Positions 1-8,253 of a DNA stretch of 64,000 bases are shown here, one piece after another (position 1 is the first letter of the stretch; each line of letters starts with the position of its first letter). Under the pieces are notes generated by a model that saw only the letters and a program-made list of their open reading frames with translations, had not been told where the DNA came from and did no database searches. Position numbers and translations under genes: made by a program. The stretch lies in the NCBI RefSeq assembly GCF_014534645.1, contig NZ_JACVQF010000189.1:1-64000 (forward strand). The letters are read 5' to 3'. The stretch comes from Streptomyces griseicoloratus. Lineage in GTDB: Bacteria > Actinomycetota > Actinomycetes > Streptomycetales > Streptomycetaceae.

Positions 1-127
1 CACCCCCGACCTCGACGACGTCTTCTTCGCCCTCACCGGCGGCACCAACGTGCCCAACCAGCCGCACCAGCCGCACCAGCCGCACCAGCCGCACCAGCCG
101 CACCAGCCCAAGGAGACCGCCCGATGA
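1..127 (+). CDS. ABC transporter ATP-binding protein, C-terminal end (partial)
   Basis: The reading frame is open from base 2 and ends at a TGA that overlaps the ATG of the next gene (ATGA). The visible tail begins TPDLDDVFFALTG, which is the usual C-terminal signature of DrrA-type ATPases of antibiotic exporters. It then runs into five Pro-His-Gln repeats and a short end, PKETAR. The catalytic part lies outside the window. Together with the following permease it would form an ABC-2 type exporter. The PHQ repeats are coded by five 9-bp tandem units and are not part of the family fold. Confidence 0.85.
   Translation, partial: TPDLDDVFFALTGGTNVPNQPHQPHQPHQPHQPHQPKETAR
62..106 (+). repeat. 9-bp tandem repeat, five copies, coding Pro-His-Gln
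   Basis: CCGCACCAG is repeated five times without a mismatch, in frame in the tail of the ABC ATPase gene. A unit of three codons lets copy number change without a frameshift, so this site may vary between strains. Confidence 0.9.
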
Positions 128-915
128 GCTCCCTCACCCTCGCCGTACGCGACTCGTCCACGATGCTGCGCCGCAACCTCCTGCACGCCCGGCGCTACCC
201 GTCGATGACGCTGAACCTGCTGCTCTCGCCGGTCATGCTGCTGCTGCTCTTCGTCTACATCTTCGGCGACACGATGAGCGCGGGCATCGGGGACGGCGGG
301 GCGGACCGCTCCGACTACCTCGCCTACGTCGTCCCGGGCATCCTGCTGCTGACCATCGGCGGCACCACGATCGGCAGCGCGGTGTCCGTCGCCATGGATA
401 TGACCGAGGGCATCATCGCCCGCTTCCGCACGATGGCGATCCACCGCGGGTCGGTGCTCGTCGGGCACGTCGTCGGCAGCGTGCTGCAGTGCATGATGAG
501 TGTGCTCCTCGTCGGGGCCGTCGCGGTGGCCATCGGCTTCCGCTCCACGGACGCGACCGCCCTGGAGTGGCTGGCGGCCTTCGGGCTGCTGGCGCTCGTC
601 TCCCTGGCGCTCACCTGGATCGCGGTCGGCATGGGCCTGTCCAGCCCGAACGCCGAGGCCGCCAGCAACAACGCCCTGCCGCTGATGGTCCTGCCGCTCC
701 TGTCCAGCGCCTTCGTGCCGGTCGACGCGATGCCGGGCTGGTTCCAGCCGGTCGCCGAGTACCAGCCGTTCACCCCGGCCATCGAAACCCTCCGGGGCCT
801 GCTGCTCGGCACCGGGATCGGCCACAACGGGTGGCTGGCCGTCGCCTGGTGCCTCGGGCTCGCGGTCCTCGGCTACTTCTGGTCCAAGTCACTCTTCGAC
901 CGCGACCCCAAGTAG
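124..915 (+). CDS. ABC-2 type transporter permease (DrrB-like)
   Basis: This 263-residue integral membrane protein is the permease partner of the ATPase that ends four bases into it, so the two are translationally coupled. The sequence has about six hydrophobic segments, the first at residues 30-47 just after a short cytoplasmic N-terminus. A conserved family-like stretch (MTEGIIARFRTMAI) follows the second segment, and the C-terminal half has the SPNAEAASNN and LPLLSSAFVP stretches typical of DrrB and ABC2 membrane proteins. Such pairs export drugs or lipids. The substrate cannot be told from the sequence. Confidence 0.9.
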   Translation: MSSLTLAVRDSSTMLRRNLLHARRYPSMTLNLLLSPVMLLLLFVYIFGDTMSAGIGDGGADRSDYLAYVVPGILLLTIGGTTIGSAVSVAMDMTEGIIARFRTMAIHRGSVLVGHVVGSVLQCMMSVLLVGAVAVAIGFRSTDATALEWLAAFGLLALVSLALTWIAVGMGLSSPNAEAASNNALPLMVLPLLSSAFVPVDAMPGWFQPVAEYQPFTPAIETLRGLLLGTGIGHNGWLAVAWCLGLAVLGYFWSKSLFDRDPK

Positions 916-991
916 GGACCGGCCGCGGCCCATCCCCCGGGGCGGCGTACTCCGACACAGCGTCGGCGTACGCCGCCCGTCCGCGTCCTCC

Positions 992-1546
992 TCACTCCAG
1001 CCCCGACACCTTGAACACCGTCCGAGCCGTCTCACGGTCGATACGCTCCCCGACCCGGCGCAGGGCCGTCTCGCCGCAGGTCAGCAGCCCTGCCGCCGCG
1101 GACCTGCCGGCGTCCTCGGCCACCCCGTACCAGAGCGCCGGGTTGGCGACGAGCACCTGCGGGTCGAGCTCGACACGCCCGCCGAAGACGTCCCGCAGGA
1201 CCAGGCGCTGGGCGACACCGTCGAGGCAGCGCACGGACACCAGCAGATCGGTCCGCACCCGCTGTTCGCGCAGCAGGCCGCGGGAGGCCAGCCAGCCCGG
1301 GCCCGCCGTGACCTGGGAGGGGTAGAGCACGGCGAACAGCAGCAGCGCGAGCGCGCCCCACAGCACGGCCCGCACCGGCGTGAGGCTGCCGACGCCCCCG
1401 TCGATCAGCAGCAGAAGAGCCAGCAGCGCGCCCGAGTACCAAACCGCGCTGCGCAGCTCCTTCGACCAGCACCGGTCGTATGCCATTTCGTCGCCCGGCA
1501 GCGGACAGACACCCACCGCCCCGCGCCCGTGCTCGCGGCATCCCAT
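992..1546 (-). CDS. small membrane protein of unknown function
   Basis: This is a 184-residue protein with two hydrophobic segments at about residues 35-50 and 60-77, followed by a soluble domain of about 100 residues with PH/YcxB-like character (SVRCLDGVAQRLVLRDVFGG, then ELDPQVLVANPALWYGV). Codon use is typical of the genome. The start at 1546 is the longest; Met21 (position 1486) begins closer to the membrane segment and is an alternative. It converges on the ABC permease. I do not recognise a named family beyond its being a conserved-looking actinomycete hypothetical. Confidence 0.75.
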   Translation of the reverse strand: MGCREHGRGAVGVCPLPGDEMAYDRCWSKELRSAVWYSGALLALLLLIDGGVGSLTPVRAVLWGALALLLFAVLYPSQVTAGPGWLASRGLLREQRVRTDLLVSVRCLDGVAQRLVLRDVFGGRVELDPQVLVANPALWYGVAEDAGRSAAAGLLTCGETALRRVGERIDRETARTVFKVSGLE

Positions 1547-1780
1547 GCCCCGACGCTAGGCCCGCCGCCACGCCCCCACCCCGACCATGACGCCCCCCTG
1601 ACGACCCCCCTGCTCTTCCCTGACGCCGGGGAAGCGGATGCCAAAAGACCCCGGACCAAGATCGGTCCGGGCGAATCCGGAAAATCGGCGCCCGTGATGC
1701 GAGTGGTAGGAGGAGTAGCGTGTAGAGGCAGGCGAGGCGAGTCCCGTGATCGCACCGATTCACGAAGACGGGTGATCCTC

Positions 1781-2263
1781 ATGACCGGCTCCGATGCACG
1801 GCCTGGTTCCCGGCATCTGCCCAGCGGCGTTCACGACGCCGTGCAGCCGGGGTGCGCGCTGCTCCGGCTGGAGACCACGGAGTCGCGCGAAGGCGTCCTC
1901 GACGGCGCGTGGTGGCCGCGGTCGCGCGACATCGGTGCCGAGCTGCCCGCGCTGCTGAGCGCCCTCACCGGCCACCTGGGCCCCCTCGCGCGCGTCGGGC
2001 TGGACAGCACGGCGTGGGAAGGGCTCCCGACGCGGATCGTCGTCGACGACCGGGTGGTGCACATCGACTCCTTTTCGCTGGGCGACGACACCGTGCTGAT
2101 CACCCGAGGTGACCAGGACATCTTCTCGCTGCTGGTGGTTCCGCCGGACACCCCACCCGAGGCCGCCCGCGCCGCGATGGCCCAGGCCGTCCGGGCCGAC
2201 AACGTCACCGAGGCGCATCAGATACTCATCGACACCGGAAGCGCGCAGGGGCCGCCGGAGTGA
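1781..2263 (+). CDS. DUF5994 family protein
   Basis: This 160-residue soluble protein carries the family block LDGAWWPRSRDIGAELPALL near residue 40 and a second block ending in the LLVVPPDTP motif near residue 120. The frame is open further upstream, but homology to its paralogue at 3598-4110 begins only after Met1, so ATG 1781 is preferred; GTG 1772 is possible. Its stop lies three bases from the stop of the convergent phosphatase gene. The function of DUF5994 is unknown. The pairing with a PP2C phosphatase hints at a role in the same stress or anti-sigma circuit. Confidence 0.8.
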   Translation: MTGSDARPGSRHLPSGVHDAVQPGCALLRLETTESREGVLDGAWWPRSRDIGAELPALLSALTGHLGPLARVGLDSTAWEGLPTRIVVDDRVVHIDSFSLGDDTVLITRGDQDIFSLLVVPPDTPPEAARAAMAQAVRADNVTEAHQILIDTGSAQGPPE

Positions 2264-2265
2264 GA

Positions 2266-3537
2266 TCAGCCGCGCCACTCCACCAGGAGCAGCGTCGCGT
2301 CATCCGTGGTGTGCCCGGCCCGCGCCCGCTTGAGCGTGTGGGACAGGGCGCGCGCCACCGTACGGATCCCGCGGCCGGTTCTCTCCAACTGGTTCACCCA
2401 GTCGATCATCTGGTCCTCCCCGAACTCCTCCTCCCCGGCACTGTGCTCCTCGACCAGTCCGTCGGTGAAGCACAGGAGGCGGTCCCCCGGCTCCAGCTTC
2501 ATCTCGTTCGTCTGCGGCTGCGGACCCCCGAGGCCGACAGGGAGGGTCGTCGGTCCGGTCAGCCGGAGTGTGACGCGGTGATCACGGACGAGCATCGGTG
2601 ACGGGTGCCCGGCGTTGACCCACTGAAGACGTCCCGTCGTGGTGTCCAGGTGCAGCATCTGCGCGGTGACGAAGTGCTCGGGGCCGAACTGGTCCGCCAC
2701 GGCGCGGTCCATGCAGTCGTAGATCTCCGGCAGCCCGGTGCCGGCGCGGCGTGCGTGGCGGTAGGCGCCGATGGCCACGGTGGCCATCGTGGCCGCGTCC
2801 AGACCGTGTCCCATCGCGTCGATCATCGCCACCTGGAGGATGTCTGCGTTGAGGGCGTAGTCGAAGCTGTCACCCGCCACGTCATACGCGGGTTCCAGGA
2901 TCCCGGCCACGGCTACGCGAGGCATGATCATCGCCAGCGGTGGCAGGAGGGACCACTGCATCTCCGCGGCGACGCTCATCGGTTCCCGGCGGCGGGTGCC
3001 GAAGAAGAGGTCGGAGTAGCCGTGCTTGGTCACGAGCAGGTCGGCCACCAGGGCGGCGAACCTGTTCAGTATGCGGCGGTCGTTGTCATCGACGCCGTCC
3101 AGCGTCACTGCCATGACCCCGACCTGATCGCCGCCGTCCAGCAGGGGCAGGACGACGCGCACGCCGTCGTCCTCGGGCACTTCGAGGGGGTGGGCGTCGA
3201 GAAAGCAGCGGCCTGCCTCGGAGTCGTCGATCACCTGCGGTTCGCCGGCCGCCAGGCCGTCGCCGGGCAGGGGGATGAGCAGCAGTTGGCCGTAGTCCTG
3301 CAGCAGCACCTGTGGCCGGCGGCCCCCCAGCCGCTTCACCACGTCCGCGACCAGGGGCCCGATGAGATGGGGCGGCAGTTCATGCGCGCGATCGAGGACC
3401 TCCCCCAGCAGGGCTTCCCCGAAGCTCTCGGAGCGGTCCGCGCGCTGTCCGGCCGTCATCGCCTCACCCGCCGTGATCCGAGCCGATCGGAGCGGCGGGC
3501 CGGGACGGCGCAGGGTCTGCCAGTGCCATCGCTCCAT
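2266..3537 (-). CDS. PP2C-family (RsbU/SpoIIE-like) serine phosphatase with GAF-like domain
   Basis: The 423-residue protein has an N-terminal GAF-like region (about 55-180) and a C-terminal SpoIIE-type phosphatase domain (about 200-420). Metal-binding stretches of the PP2C fold are visible: AGDSFDY, DAMGHG, FTDGLVEE and the terminal TDDATLLL. Such enzymes dephosphorylate anti-sigma-factor antagonists, which are abundant in Streptomyces. No kinase or STAS partner is adjacent. It follows a DUF5994 gene by 60 bases on the same strand, suggesting an operon. Met27 (position 3459) is a plausible shorter start because homology begins after it. Confidence 0.9.
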   Translation of the reverse strand: MERWHWQTLRRPGPPLRSARITAGEAMTAGQRADRSESFGEALLGEVLDRAHELPPHLIGPLVADVVKRLGGRRPQVLLQDYGQLLLIPLPGDGLAAGEPQVIDDSEAGRCFLDAHPLEVPEDDGVRVVLPLLDGGDQVGVMAVTLDGVDDNDRRILNRFAALVADLLVTKHGYSDLFFGTRRREPMSVAAEMQWSLLPPLAMIMPRVAVAGILEPAYDVAGDSFDYALNADILQVAMIDAMGHGLDAATMATVAIGAYRHARRAGTGLPEIYDCMDRAVADQFGPEHFVTAQMLHLDTTTGRLQWVNAGHPSPMLVRDHRVTLRLTGPTTLPVGLGGPQPQTNEMKLEPGDRLLCFTDGLVEEHSAGEEEFGEDQMIDWVNQLERTGRGIRTVARALSHTLKRARAGHTTDDATLLLVEWRG

Positions 3538-3597
3538 CCAGGGGTCGTGAACGCCCGGAATCCGGCCCCGTTTCCGGGCCCGTCCGGATCGGGCCTC

Positions 3598-4110
3598 TCA
3601 CCTGACTCCGGACCCTCCTTCCGACTCCCATGTGTCCTGTCCGTCGAGGCCGCTCTCGGCCAGTGCCAGCAGGCGCGGAGCCGACAGTGGGTTCCCGGGG
3701 TCGGAGGCAGCGGTCAGCAGCCAGGCGGCCGCTCCGGCCGGCTCGTCCGGGGGGATCACCAGCAGTTCCCAGCGCCCCACGGTGCCGCAGTCCACGGTGA
3801 TGGCATGCGCCTCGGCGGCGCGGTCGGTCCGGACCACCTCGATCACATGGCCGGGCGCCATCACCTTCTGCGGGGCATCGGGCCAGGCGGCGGTCCCCAC
3901 GGTGACGCGGGTGACGGTGCCGACGCTCGGATCCAGGGAGCCGATCAGCGCGGGCAGCTCCAGCTCCAGCGCGTCGCAGCGCGGCCACCACGCTCCGTCC
4001 AGCGGGCCGTGGCTGGCGTCCCGCGTGAGGCGCAGCCGGGGGAGGGGCATCCGGTAGGAGTGTCCGTCACCCGGCGCCGTACCTTCGACGGGCTTTGTGA
4101 TGGCGTTCAT
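3598..4110 (-). CDS. DUF5994 family protein (paralogue)
   Basis: This 170-residue protein is a paralogue of the one at 1781-2263. Both have the LDGAWWPR block, a central TAW motif, and the LLVIPPDEP-type block followed by an alanine-rich helix. It lies 60 bases upstream of the PP2C phosphatase on the same strand and is probably co-transcribed with it. The C-terminal 25 residues are acidic and low in complexity. The molecular function is unknown. Confidence 0.8.
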   Translation of the reverse strand: MNAITKPVEGTAPGDGHSYRMPLPRLRLTRDASHGPLDGAWWPRCDALELELPALIGSLDPSVGTVTRVTVGTAAWPDAPQKVMAPGHVIEVVRTDRAAEAHAITVDCGTVGRWELLVIPPDEPAGAAAWLLTAASDPGNPLSAPRLLALAESGLDGQDTWESEGGSGVR

Positions 4111-4467
4111 CGTGCGATCCCATTCCGGGCGTTTTCCGGCTGCCCGTGTCTGTCACTCGCCGGGAACGGCGCCACCGGGGTCGTGGGCCCGAAAGTTCTC
4201 GGTACCTGTCAGGCTACTCCCGGCCACTGCGGGCGTCGTGGCACGCAGCCATGGCGTGGAGTGACAGACAGCCACCGCGACGAGATAACGCGCCGCGTGC
4301 GGCACTCCCCTTCACCCAGTTAGATGCCAGGACTCAGTCAAGGCGTCGGCGGGAGCCCCTGCTGGGCCTGCCTCCCCGCCGGGCACCTGCAGGCATTCGA
4401 GAGACGCGACTTAAGGCGCGCGTGGGGAGACGCTCCTGCCCTCTCGCGGGCCATCCTGATCACGGCA

Positions 4468-4498
4468 GAGGCCTCCCGTTCGAATAACGGGAAGCCTC
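4468..4498. terminator. hairpin, 13-bp stem with one mismatch
   Basis: GAGGCCTCCCGTT pairs with AACGGGAAGCCTC across a five-base loop, with one C/A mismatch. It lies 29 bases beyond the tRNA-end remnant, in the direction tRNA-Arg would be read, so it may be the original terminator of that tRNA, now displaced. Confidence 0.6.
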
Positions 4499-4526
4499 CG
4501 AACCCCTCTGACCTGCTACGCAGTCA

Positions 4527-4570
4527 GTGCCCCCGGCAGGAGCGAATCTGCGACACCCGCTCTAAAGGAG
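4527..4570 (-). pseudogene. degenerate 3' half of a tRNA-Arg-like gene (decayed attachment-site copy)
   Basis: The stretch keeps the same order as the tRNA-Arg(CCT) 3' half. GTGCCCCCGGCAGGA, then CGACACCCGCT and AGGAG, are shared with the intact gene at 10434-10506. The T-arm region has lost one base and changed others, and two bases are added near the anticodon loop. It cannot form a working tRNA. The best reading is an old attachment-site copy left by an earlier integration at the same tRNA. Confidence 0.55.
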
Positions 4571-4750
4571 TTCGGTCCGGCGGCCCCTCTCGGCCTGCGT
4601 AGCGGCTTCGCTCCGCAGTTCGTGGGTGCGTACTCAGCTGCACTGATGCGCCGGCGCTCGCGCCCGTTGATGTCAGGACTGGATGTCAGCCGGCCTCGCC
4701 GACGTCCCTGACCCGCGGAGCAGGCGGCAAAGGCGTTTGCAAGGTCACCG

Positions 4751-4783
4751 GGTGTATCGCCCCCATGTAGGGAGCGATACACC
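4751..4783 (-). terminator. hairpin downstream of the DinB gene
   Basis: GGTGTATCGC and GCGATACACC form a perfect 10-bp stem with a 13-base loop that can itself pair (CCC/GGG). It starts 16 bases beyond the stop of the minus-strand DinB gene, the expected place for its terminator. No T-run is present, as is usual in Streptomyces. Confidence 0.65.
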
Positions 4784-4798
4784 CTGCCGCGCCGTCGG

Positions 4799-5356
4799 CT
4801 AACCCATGGTCTTGGCGCCGTCCAGGGACTCGCGGATGATGTCGGCGTGGCCGGCGTGCTGGGCGGTCTCGGCGATGATGTGCACCAGTACCCGGCGAGC
4901 CGACCATCGCGCGCCCGGCTCGGACCACGGGGCCTTGGGCAGCGGTTGTGTGGCATTCAGGTCGGGGAGGGTGGCGACCAGCTCGTCGGTTCGGCGGGCC
5001 ACGTCGGCGTAGTCGAGGAGCACACCGTCCAGCGTCTCGCCGGGCAGCATCCGGAACTCGTCGGCCCGTCGGGCCCAGTCCGCCTCGGTCATGGCGGTGA
5101 AGTCGGGCATCGCCGACGGGCCGTCCAGAATGAACTGACCCCAGGCTCGCTCGACAGCAGTGACATGTTTGATCAGGCCGCCCAGGCACAGCTGGCTGGC
5201 GGTGGTCCGACGCCCGGCCTGCTCATCGGTGAGCTCACGGGTGGTGAAGCGCAGGAAGTGCCGATGCTTGGCCAGGGACTCCAGCAGGTCGGCGCGCTCG
5301 CCGGTGGAGGCCGGATTGTGGGTGGCCGGTTCGTTGACAGTCGTGGTCCCGCTCAT
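4799..5356 (-). CDS. DinB family protein (DUF664-type)
   Basis: This 185-residue protein has the four-helix DinB pattern. An N-terminal helix (LLESLAKHRHFLRFTTREL) precedes the GLIKHVTAVERAW segment with a first candidate metal histidine (H64). The last helix carries HIIAETAQHAGHADIIRESLDGA with two more histidines spaced as in metal-dependent DinB/YfiT enzymes. Members act as thiol-dependent transferases or detoxification proteins; the substrate here is unknown. It stands alone inside the region bounded by tRNA-end copies. Confidence 0.88.
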   Translation of the reverse strand: MSGTTTVNEPATHNPASTGERADLLESLAKHRHFLRFTTRELTDEQAGRRTTASQLCLGGLIKHVTAVERAWGQFILDGPSAMPDFTAMTEADWARRADEFRMLPGETLDGVLLDYADVARRTDELVATLPDLNATQPLPKAPWSEPGARWSARRVLVHIIAETAQHAGHADIIRESLDGAKTMG

Positions 5357-6595
5357 GATCGCTGCCTTCCGTGGTTCGTGTTCCGCCGGGCAGGAAGGAC
5401 ACTAGGGGTCATATAGGTCAAGTTCCGACCTACATGGCGGCAGAGACAAGGGTGCTGAGGCTTGACCTGGGGCTTCACCTCTCAGGGCGGCGAAAATCTG
5501 AATTCGCGACCTCTTCGTCTCGAAGCAACTTGGGTGAGGGTTCTGCCCTGGGTTGGTGTGCCCCTTACCTGCGCTGATCGGCGCGGGTCTGTACGTCTCA
5601 ATGGGGCATGGTGTCAGCCTGACGCCCTGCAGATGAACGCTGTGGCGATGAAATCGGGCTCCGTGCTGGCGTGGGCGGTGAGGCTGCGCTCCGGGTCGGC
5701 TGACGGCGCCGGACATCCCAAGGCAGAACTCGAGGACGAAGGCTCCGTCCGGGGCCGACGTCGGTTCAATCCCATCGTTGATCGACTCTGTAAATGACCA
5801 ACTGGCGACAACCAGCACGAGCCAACCGGCGACCAGCCACCCTTGCGTGCGCCGCCTGCTCAACACGCCCCTGTCCGAAGCCCCACGACAAGCTGCAAAT
5901 CCGCCAGCCGAACGACATCGCGCCTCGAAGACCGCCGCGTTCGGGGAGAGGCTGGGGTGCCGGACGGCTGACCTGGGGCTTGGATATCTGTTGCGGTACC
6001 TCGCAACTGGGCCATAGGACGCCCGTATTGACCGTGGCTGACCCCTGTATCCGGCACGACAGTGGCACGAACCTCCACCGACGACAGTCAGCCACGATGG
6101 TGGGTACGCCGGCCGACCACGCACGCGGGGGCCTCGCTGCATCCCCGCCGACATCAGCCACGCTATTGGCTTGTGGCGTCGAACAGCCTCAGGACAACAG
6201 CGGCCGATCCGTGGCCGAAGCGCCAATTGCGGTGCATCTCTTGAACGATGCTAGATGAGTCGGAAGTTGTGACGCGCAAGGATCTAGGTGGAGTGCCGGG
6301 CGCGGATCGCTCGGGCCTGATCCCGGGCCGCCTCAGCCTCAGCGCGTGCCTGCTGCTGATCGGTCTCGTACAACAGGTTGGCGGCGAGACTGTCCAAAAC
6401 GGCTGCTGCGGAACGTTGGCACCAGATAGGGCGCTGAACTGGGCGAACGGTGCCCCTGCCGTCTCTTCAGGCTGGTCCTTCTTCGTTGTGGTTCCCCGCT
6501 CGATCTGGTGCGCTTGCGGTGCGGCTCCTGACGTGCGGGGCAGCACGTCATCGGTTGCCGGCGCGGACTCGTGCAGTGCGACGAGCTCCTTCAGG
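5357..6595. other. eroded non-coding stretch of about 1.2 kb
   Basis: I find no supportable gene. All six frames are short, overlapping and compositionally poor, and the GC content is visibly lower than in neighbouring genes. The minus-strand frame at 6163-6609 is open for 148 codons, but only its first 25 or so residues (MVANDLKELVALHES and onward) look protein-like. The region probably consists of decayed insertions. Confidence 0.6.
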
Positions 6596-6913
6596 TCATT
6601 CGCGACCATGACCTGAGGCGAGGTGTTCTTCGTCGGTGTCGTTGGGCGCGTCGGCCGTCGCCGCGTTGAGTGCGGTGCCGAGTTGCCGCATGAGGAGGAC
6701 CTCTTCCTGGGGCCTCAGGCTGGTGCCCAGGTGGTTCTCGGGGTTTTCGGCGTCGCAGAAGTCGTCGAAGAGCGTGTGGAAGATGTGGTCCAGGTTCTCG
6801 AACGCTGACGGGTCCAGCCATACGTCCCGCTGCCACGGAGGGTTGGCCAGGGCCAGTACTGCCGGGACGAGGTGGACTCGGAAGTTCGCCAGGCGTCGGC
6901 TGTCCCCTTTCAC
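6596..6913 (-). CDS. SCO4402-like small protein, possibly split by a frameshift
   Basis: This 105-residue protein has the block PPWQRDVW...FENLDHIFHTLFDDF, which resembles the SCO4402 family (small soluble actinomycete proteins, often near polymorphic toxins or island genes). The C-terminal segment DTDEEHL resembles the end of that family, but the expected last helix is missing from this frame. A second frame starting at 6609 opens with VANDLKELVALHE, which could supply it. One indel near 6600 may therefore have split a longer gene. The family assignment is from memory of its pattern and is not certain. Confidence 0.5.
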   Translation of the reverse strand: MKGDSRRLANFRVHLVPAVLALANPPWQRDVWLDPSAFENLDHIFHTLFDDFCDAENPENHLGTSLRPQEEVLLMRQLGTALNAATADAPNDTDEEHLASGHGRE

Positions 6914-7072
6914 GGGGCAGAGGGTAGCGGCAGCTTGCGGAGCAGTGCTGACACCGGGACGTCACCCAACTCCTCGGGACCATGATCCACGAGGGTGGGA
7001 GGGGTCGGGCCGGGAGATGCGGATTCCGCGTGGATGCTGGTGACACGCCTGGGGCACGGCGTCCGGAACGAC

Positions 7073-7113
7073 AAGGGCCAGCCCGGGAGGAAACCCCTCC
7101 TGAGCTGGCCCTT
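7073..7113. terminator. hairpin beside the second tRNA-end copy
   Basis: AAGGGCCAGC pairs with GCTGGCCCTT, enclosing a GGGAGG...CCCCTCC inner pairing, and a T-run follows on the plus strand (CTTTTCTCT). It lies immediately beyond the 44-bp tRNA-end copy at 7119-7162, so it would terminate reading from the tRNA side, and the T-run also suits plus-strand transcription. Confidence 0.7.
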
Positions 7114-7118
7114 TTCTC

Positions 7119-7162
7119 TGTGCCCCCGGCAGGATTCGAACCTGCGACACCCGCTTTAGGAG
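7119..7162. repeat. attachment-site copy: 44-bp perfect duplicate of the tRNA-Arg(CCT) 3' half
   Basis: All 44 bases are identical to 10432-10475, which is the 3' half of the intact tRNA-Arg gene from the anticodon loop to the 3' end plus two bases. Tyrosine-recombinase elements that integrate into tRNA genes leave such a copy at the far end. The 3.27 kb between the copies would be the element or what is left of it. No integrase gene is present between them. Confidence 0.85.
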
Positions 7163-7368
7163 TGGGATCGGATTCTTGCCGGGTGGTGCCGGAGGCTGCC
7201 GCGTGGAGCTGTTTCACCTGGTCGGCGCCACGCGGCTTCGCGCCCAATCCCGCTCGTAACACCTCCTGCCGGACTGTCCGCTCACGCGCCGCTCACGCGC
7301 CCGGGGGCTTTCGCCTACGGTGGAGCGGACTGGCGCACGCGAGCCAAGCAAGATCTATGTGGAGCTGG

Positions 7369-7629
7369 CTAGCTGCGCTGACGCAGCTGTTGGACTACCG
7401 GCACCACGGCCAAACAGAGCAGGGCGGTTCCTCCGAACGCCGCACCTGCCGAGAGCAGGGCCCCGGAATCCGGGGTGCCGTCGAGGACCCTGAGGAAACC
7501 GACGCATACCGCGACGAGGGCGGAGCACAGCACCATGACCAGCAGCCAGGGAATCCAAGAACTGTTCGCGGGCTCCGAGGCCGATGTGGGAGGGGCTGTC
7601 GGAGCGGACGATCGGCGCTGGGTGTTCAC
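7369..7629 (-). CDS. small two-segment membrane protein, coupled to the hsdS fragment
   Basis: This 86-residue protein has a Ser/Pro/Ala-rich N-terminus and two membrane segments (about residues 26-46 and 56-78), ending in a basic tail. Its GTG start overlaps the TGA of the HsdS fragment (GTGA), so it is translated by coupling to that gene. I recognise no family. Such a gene following a specificity subunit is unusual, and it may have been left without function once the upstream system was lost. Confidence 0.6.
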   Translation of the reverse strand: MNTQRRSSAPTAPPTSASEPANSSWIPWLLVMVLCSALVAVCVGFLRVLDGTPDSGALLSAGAAFGGTALLCLAVVPVVQQLRQRS

Positions 7630-8240
7630 AGCGATGCTTCCTTCTCGAGTCGGCGGCGAGGGATGATGTCAGGGGCGGGTTCGGTAGACGGGCCCAGTAG
7701 TGCGCCGGCCAGGGCGATGCGGGTGCGTCGTACGGAGGCAGCGACGGCCAGATGCGCGCGGTCCAGCTCGTCAAGGCCGTTCAGCGAGGCCACGATCTCT
7801 TGCTGCTCGGCCAGGTCCGGCAGTGGAATTCGCAGCGATCCGAGGGATTCTGACCGGAGTGACGGGGCAGCGGTGGCGGCGGCCCGGTCCCGCATCCAGG
7901 CGACGGACTTGTCCAGGCACAGGTAGTGGAGGAGGTACTCCGGCAGCACCCGGCCCTCCTGCGCCTCGGGCACACGGAGCCGGATGACGTTGGGGCTCAT
8001 GAGCCAGCCGATTTGATGCTGTTGCACCAGCGCCGGCTGAACGATCGCACCGGAGCGGACACACACGATGTCCTTGTGCCACAGCTCGAAGTTCCTCACC
8101 CGACGGGCCGTCTCCTCCGTCACCCGCTCGTCCGCCTCGTCACTGATGCGCCGATCCTTCAGATGCCGTGGGAACACCACGGGAACCGGGCCGTGGGTGC
8201 TGCGCTGCTTCTTGCCGAGCTTGGAATAGGACGGTCCGGC
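7626..8240 (-). pseudogene. type I restriction-modification specificity subunit (HsdS), 5'-truncated
   Basis: The frame encodes one target-recognition domain and the following helix. It reads AGPSYSKLG, then PVVFPRHLKDRRI, ERVTEETARRV, DIVCVRSG, PEYLLHYL, SLGSLRIPLPDLAEQQEIV and a coiled segment. Similarity begins abruptly at about 8240 with no start codon, and an in-frame TAG lies about 75 bases further upstream; GTG 8180 is only the first possible start. No methylase or nuclease gene is nearby. The gene therefore looks like the remaining 3' part of an HsdS or methylase-S fusion gene, cut at the junction with the next gene. Confidence 0.8.
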
Positions 8241-8253
8241 CTGGCGGGAATCG

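Larger units (their letters stand above)
4111..4798. other. intergenic stretch with hairpins and a tRNA-end remnant, no gene supported
   Basis: No reading frame here has convincing codon use. The stretch holds a 13-bp hairpin (4468-4498), a degenerate copy of the 3' half of tRNA-Arg (about 4527-4570) and a perfect 10-bp hairpin (4751-4783). Base composition is less GC-rich than the flanking genes, in keeping with an eroded insertion site. Confidence 0.7.

Noticed and set aside
6163-6609. 148-codon minus-strand frame as an independent gene
   Set aside because: Only the first 25 or so residues look protein-like; the rest has poor codon use. It is kept only as a possible tail of the SCO4402-like gene.
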